This document shows, piece after piece, positions 60,306 through 64,000 of a stretch of DNA of 64,000 bases. Every line of letters starts with the position of its first letter. Positions within the stretch are counted from its first letter, which is position 1. This DNA is from AC-32 sp963716865. Its GTDB lineage: Bacteria; Actinomycetota; Thermoleophilia; Gaiellales; Gaiellaceae. The stretch spans positions 577,750 through 641,749 of the forward strand of contig CAVQUF010000005.1 in assembly GCA_963716865.1 (NCBI GenBank), given 5' to 3'. The position numbers were made by a program, and so were the translations under genes. The notes under the pieces were generated by a model, which made no database searches, had not been told where the DNA came from, and was given only the letters and a program-made list of their open reading frames with translations.

Positions 60306-61619
60306 CTAGTGGACAGGCTTGAAGTACCGCTTGAGCTCCCAACTCGCAACCCGGTTGCCGAGCTTGTTCCCCTGCTCGACCGAGTTGCGGAAGTGGAAGC
60401 CGAGCCAGACCCGCGCGTCGACGACCTGATCCTGGACGTCGTCGACGGTGTCGAAGTGCTGGGTCGTGGTCAGGACGTTGCTTCCGTTCTCTCCTCCCGG
60501 CATGGTCACGTCGATGTGCCGGGTGTGCAGCGCCGCCGCGAGAGCATCCGTGAAGGCCGCGGTGAAGCAGCCATGCTGGGACGGATACTCGGGGTGGCCC
60601 GGCACCCCCAGAAGCGACTGCCAGGTCGGATCGGCGGTCGTCTCGGGGTTGCCGTCCTTGTCGGCGTTGCGGATGGCCGTGATCGGGCGCCAGAACTGGT
60701 AGAAGAACTTCGAGTCGAAGCAGGCAATCCCGGCGTCGGTCGTGACGATGTTCCCAGTCGCGAGCAGGTGGGCGGCATCGACGATGTCCATCTCGTGCTG
60801 GCCGACCACGCCCTGCATCGTGACGTTGTACTGGTTGATGTTGTTTCCGACCCAGAAGTAGGCGATCGCCGTCTGCTCCGGGGTGCGGACGGTGCTGTTG
60901 ATTGCGCCGTACGCCTCGGTCTCGGTCAGGTCCCTCGCGTACCGGCGGCTCGTGAGCGCGGGCGGGGGCTTGGCCCGGAACTGCGAGGCCTGGCCGAGCA
61001 GGAACGGGCGCATCGTGGCGAGCCAGGGCGTCTGTACCGACTGGCCAGGCTGGAGTTGCCACTGTCCGGGCAGGATCGGCCCGATACCCCCGTAGCTAGG
61101 CGTCGCCGCCTTGAGACCGTCGCCGGTGCGGAAGGCGATGATGTCGTTCGCCGCCGCTTCGCCGACTGCGACACCGCCCGCGACGTTTCCGGCCAGCGTG
61201 GCGATGTAGGCGTTGTACTTGCCGTCCACGGTCGCCTGTTGGTCGGGCAGGTAGTAGTCGAGCGTCGTCCGCGCCGCTGCTGCGACCGCCGCCTGCACCG
61301 AAGCGTCGGGGGCAACCGCGACGGTGAAGTCGTGGTAGGGCTCGTAGCGGCCCTCGAGCTTCGTCACGGCGTCGTAGACCGCCGCTTGCACGTACGACAT
61401 GTAGACCATGCCGTCGGTCTGAACCTTGGTGGGCGTCGAGGCGCGTACCGCGGTGACCGCGTTCGTGTTCCAGGTCAGCACCGCGTCCGGGGGGCCGGCG
61501 TTGGGCTTGGGGTTGTGCGCCGAGGCCACCGACAACGACGCCGTCGCAGCCACTATCGCGGCGACGACCAGGATGCCCACAATGAGCAGCGCTTTCGGCT
61601 GAAGCTTCCTCATCTTCAT
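60306..61619 (-). CDS. Vanadium-dependent haloperoxidase / PAP2-family exported protein
   Basis: This 437-residue protein has an N-terminal signal (ALLIVGILVVAAIVAATASL). The C-terminal half has the vanadate/phosphate site: KFFYQFWRPITAIR, PEYPSQHGCF and ARVWLGFHFRNSVEQG. These correspond to the K-RP, PSxH and R-H motifs of vanadium haloperoxidases and type 2 acid phosphatases. It may halogenate, or act as a secreted phosphatase. A second ATG two codons downstream has better ribosome-binding-site spacing. It is coupled by ATGA to the upstream DUF1059 gene. Confidence 0.87.
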   Translation of the reverse strand: MKMRKLQPKALLIVGILVVAAIVAATASLSVASAHNPKPNAGPPDAVLTWNTNAVTAVRASTPTKVQTDGMVYMSYVQAAVYDAVTKLEGRYEPYHDFTVAVAPDASVQAAVAAAARTTLDYYLPDQQATVDGKYNAYIATLAGNVAGGVAVGEAAANDIIAFRTGDGLKAATPSYGGIGPILPGQWQLQPGQSVQTPWLATMRPFLLGQASQFRAKPPPALTSRRYARDLTETEAYGAINSTVRTPEQTAIAYFWVGNNINQYNVTMQGVVGQHEMDIVDAAHLLATGNIVTTDAGIACFDSKFFYQFWRPITAIRNADKDGNPETTADPTWQSLLGVPGHPEYPSQHGCFTAAFTDALAAALHTRHIDVTMPGGENGSNVLTTTQHFDTVDDVQDQVVDARVWLGFHFRNSVEQGNKLGNRVASWELKRYFKPVH

Positions 61620-61834
61620 CTCTCCTCCTCATCTGCTCGAGTTGTCGTCTCGCGAGGGATCGTGGGCGGCGGGGTCTCGTCCAGCTCGGCACGAAACGCG
61701 AGCAATAGCGCCTCCTCGTGCGTGAGCGCCATGCCGTGCGCCTCAGACGCATGGCGCCGGACTTCCGCGACGAGCTCCTGCTCGTGCGCGGCGCGGGCCT
61801 CGAACCCGCAATCGCAATGAATCACCTTGTCCAC
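61616..61834 (-). CDS. DUF1059-family small protein
   Basis: This 72-residue protein has the DUF1059 pattern: CDCGFEARAAHEQELVAEVR followed by HASEAHGMALTHEEAL. The Cys and His residues suggest a small metal-binding fold. Function unknown. It overlaps the haloperoxidase start. Confidence 0.82.
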   Translation of the reverse strand: MDKVIHCDCGFEARAAHEQELVAEVRRHASEAHGMALTHEEALLLAFRAELDETPPPTIPRETTTRADEEER

Positions 61835-61894
61835 GATTCCTCGCCGCTACGCTAGGGGGGCCCCCTTAAATCGAGGCAAGATGCGGGCAAGAGA

Positions 61895-63873
61895 TTGACT
61901 AGCGGGTTGCAGCTGAAGGTCTTCCTTGCGGGTCGCGTCGCCGTCGAGACCGACGCAGTGGCGATCGACGAGGTGCGCTTTGCGGGGCGGCAGGGGCGCA
62001 TCCTGTTCGCTTACCTGGTGGCCGAGCAGGGAAGACCGGTACCGCGGGACGAGCTCGCGGAGGCACTCTGGGGCGAAGCACCGCCTGCGACCTGGGACAA
62101 GGCGTTGACCGTGCTCGCCAGCAAGCTGCGCGGGGTGCTCGCGGAACGCGGCATTGACGACGCGGACGCTTTGACCGGCGCCTTCGGCTGCTACCGGCTC
62201 GTCCTGCCCGAAGGAAGTTGGGTCGACGTAGTAGTGGCGGCTAATGGCGGCGCACGAGGGCGGGGAAGAGGCGCTCTGCGGTAGACGACCTGGAGAGGGG
62301 GAAAGGCCGCAGCCGCGCTGGCCGCATCGCTGGTACCAGCAGCCCTTCTTGCCCGGCGAGGAGGGGGCGTGGGGTGGAGGAGAAACGGCGTGAGCTCGCC
62401 GACGTCCATGGCCGCGCGCTGAGCGCTCTCGCCGATGTGTGCCTACGTTCGGGTGACGCGCCAGAGGCGGCGAGGTGGGCCGAGCAGATGATCGCGCTCG
62501 AGCCGTTTCGCGAAACCGGGTTATCGGCGTCTGATGGAGGCTCACGCCGCCGCCGGCAATCGGGCGGAGGCACTCCAGGGTATACGAGCGGTGCCGGCGG
62601 CTCCTCGCGGAGGAACTCGGGGCGTACCCATCTCCCGAGACAGAGGTGGTCTATCTCGGGCTCCTGCGGGAGCTCGCCGGGAGGCTCTATTGCCGAGGTC
62701 GATCAGCTCGACATCGAGGGCATTTCCAGAGTTTCCGCCGCCCGCGATCGCTATCCGCCAAACAAGACCGGGCGCAAGCTCTCGCGGCCCTCGTCGCGCC
62801 GCCGTGCTGCTTCGTCCGGTCGGCGCCACTGCAATCGGCACTCGTGGCTGACGAACGGAAACGAGGCGCCGCCCGAGGTGCTGCCGAACAGCGTCGTCCG
62901 GATCGACCCCCGGTTACGCTCGCAGCCGACGCAGGTCGTGCGCTGTCGGAGATGCGCCCGACCTCGTCGTCCAGTCGCCGGCGGCTTCGTGTGGGTCACA
63001 AACCACGGGCCGCCGGTATTCCAATAACACAGGCCTCCGAGACGCCGGTGATCGGACGCTCACGCGTGTCGACCCGTCGACGGGCGACGCCGTCCCCGTC
63101 GGTGGGGGCCTCGCGCCGTGTGGGCTCACACCCGATCCTTCCGGTGATGTGTGGGTGGCGAACTGCTCTTGCGGCGGATTCCGGCGCAAACGCCACCGTC
63201 GTGCGGAGTCGGCGCAGGACGCTCGAATTCAAGCCAAGGGGTGGCAAGTGCCTCTACGGGCACTCGCGGCTACTTCCGGGGTCTTGCCTACGGCGGTGGC
63301 TCACTGTGGGTGGGCGGGACGCCGAGCGGCGCCGTTGACTACCACGGGATTCACGCAGGGTCGATCCACGGACGGGTCACAAACGCACGATCGAGTCTCC
63401 ATCGCCACGCGGGCTTGGCTGGCATGGTCTGGGGGGGTACGGCGACCTCTCGGATGAGCGACTTCGATCGCGGAAGTGTCCTCGCGAATGCATGCAGCTC
63501 CGCCGGGAGTCCGTCAAGCACATTCCGTCGGTCGGCATCAATCCCGCCGCTTCTCGTAGTCCAGGGCGACCACGGTCTGGGGGTCGGGGAGATTGGGAGG
63601 ATCCCACAAGTGGTTCGCCTCCCGGCCGTCGGATCTCCGGCAGACGCGCTTCACTGTCCCGTTGCCGGTGAAGGTCCGCCCCCGCGGGGGTCACGACCGT
63701 CGCGGCAGGTGCAGGCTTCGTCTGGGCGACGGTGCCGGACAGCCACGCCCTGTGGCGAATCGACCCGAAGACAAATCACGTGACCCCGTATCGCAATGCG
63801 GTACTTCCCCTGGGGTGTCGCCGTCAGCGACGACGGGGTCTGGGTGACCGTGCGCGGCAAATTGGACGGCTAG
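61895..63873 (+). pseudogene. SARP/BTAD regulator with C-terminal beta-propeller, many frameshifts
   Basis: The reading frame breaks repeatedly, but the order of pieces is that of one gene. First come a winged-helix SARP domain (LQLKVFLAGRVAVETDAVAI, DELAEALWGEAPPATWDKAL) and a BTAD helical domain (ELADVHGRALSALADVCLRS, ARWAEQMIALEPFRETG, LMEAHAAAGNRAEALQ). After a degraded stretch come propeller-like repeats (VVRIDPR, AGGFVWVTNH, GLAYGGGSLWVG, GFVWATVPDSHALWRIDPKT, GVAVSDDGVWVTVRGKLDG). Several breaks fall in runs of G or C. Either the gene is decayed or this end of the sequence is error-prone. The likely start is the TTG at 61895. Confidence 0.8.
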
Positions 63874-63939
63874 AGGGCCGTGCTCTTCGGCGACCATGTC
63901 CGACGTTCCTCACCCGACAAAGAAGTCATGAGCGAAGCG

Positions 63940-63963
63940 AAAGGCGCCCTTTCGAGCGCCTTT
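63940..63963. terminator. Hairpin downstream of the tRNA at the window edge
   Basis: AAAGGCGC (63940-63947) pairs with GCGCCTTT (63956-63963) around an 8-base loop. On the minus strand it follows the tRNA 3' end by about five bases, as expected for its terminator, although no strong T-run follows. Confidence 0.6.
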
Positions 63964-63968
63964 CTCAG

Positions 63969-64000
63969 TAGCGGGGGCAGGATCTGAACCTGCGACCTCC
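63969..64000 (-). tRNA. tRNA 3' end, partial (possibly tRNA-Met)
   Basis: Read on the minus strand, GGAGGTCGCAGGTTCAGATCCTGCCCCCGCTA gives a variable loop, a perfect 5-bp T stem with a 7-base TTCAGAT loop, the acceptor 3' strand CCCCGCT and discriminator A. CCA is not encoded. The anticodon lies beyond the window; the name is only suggested by similarity to the tRNA-Met-like fragment at 60115-60158. Confidence 0.7.

Noticed and set aside
59256..64000. Transposase or integrase in the disturbed right end
   Set aside because: I translated all frames across the region and found no DDE, tyrosine or serine recombinase motifs.

Overview
The window is one long stretch of GC-rich actinobacterial chromosome. 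The gene order rpmE-prfA-prmC-sua5-wecA-atp is the one found around the ATP synthase operon in Actinobacteria. Dense start/stop overlaps (ATGA, GTGA, TTGA), many GTG starts and apparently leaderless promoters fit the same phylum. The mix of a split methylmalonyl-CoA mutase, several cyclase/AAA/TPR regulators and long collagen-like proteins makes me favour the class Thermoleophilia (Gaiella/Solirubrobacter relatives), but that is inference; no rRNA is present to settle it.

Layout. 1-15.7 kb (minus strand): a nearly gapless run read as etfB, etfA (frameshifted), ETF:quinone oxidoreductase, a threonine dehydratase-like enzyme, rpmE, a YqhQ-type membrane protein, prfA, prmC, an alpha/beta hydrolase, sua5/tsaC, glyA, upp, wecA, atpZ-like, atpI, atpB, atpE, atpF, atpH and the start of atpA. 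A 166-bp imperfect palindrome separates atpH from atpA. 15.7-26.3 kb: an M23 peptidase, a 1015-residue cyclase/AAA/TPR protein, enoyl-CoA hydratase, both subunits of methylmalonyl-CoA mutase, two tandem paralogous membrane proteins, an MBL-fold protein and a sensor kinase. 26.3-33.7 kb: an OmpR-type regulator, an 11-bp-spaced direct repeat resembling a PhoP box, two giant tandem collagen-like genes sharing a 1.5-kb nearly identical block, and a membrane-anchored protein. 33.7-40.4 kb: cobalamin adenosyltransferase, acyl-CoA dehydrogenase, 3-hydroxyacyl-CoA dehydrogenase, thiolase, an ECF sigma factor with its membrane partner, a lipoprotein and an acetyltransferase. 40.4-46.7 kb: a compact trp operon (trpL-E-G-D-CF-B-A plus a NYN-type nuclease) with a Trp-Trp leader peptide and a textbook attenuator. 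47-59 kb: a cupredoxin lipoprotein, 1-Cys peroxiredoxin, a second cyclase/AAA/TPR protein, an MMPL transporter divergent from a NarL-type two-component pair, a fragment of another regulator, small genes and a COG4280-like membrane protein. 59-64 kb: a third, frameshifted collagen-like gene, a tRNA-Met-like 3' half, a vanadium-haloperoxidase family protein, a DUF1059 protein, a heavily frameshifted SARP/beta-propeller gene and the 3' end of a tRNA at the window edge.

How it fits together. The fatty-acid/propionate genes (ETF, ETF-QO, acyl-CoA dehydrogenase, hydratase, hydroxyacyl-CoA dehydrogenase, thiolase, mutase and adenosyltransferase) form a dispersed but complete beta-oxidation plus methylmalonyl-CoA set that passes electrons to quinone, next to ATP synthase. 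The most unusual part is the collagen-like locus: two envelope-anchored, lysine-rich, almost acid-free Gly-X-Y rods with phage-tail-like C-terminal domains, probably controlled by the adjacent two-component system. Single-base frameshifts occur in three genes and cluster toward the right end, so either gene decay or low-quality sequence must be considered there.
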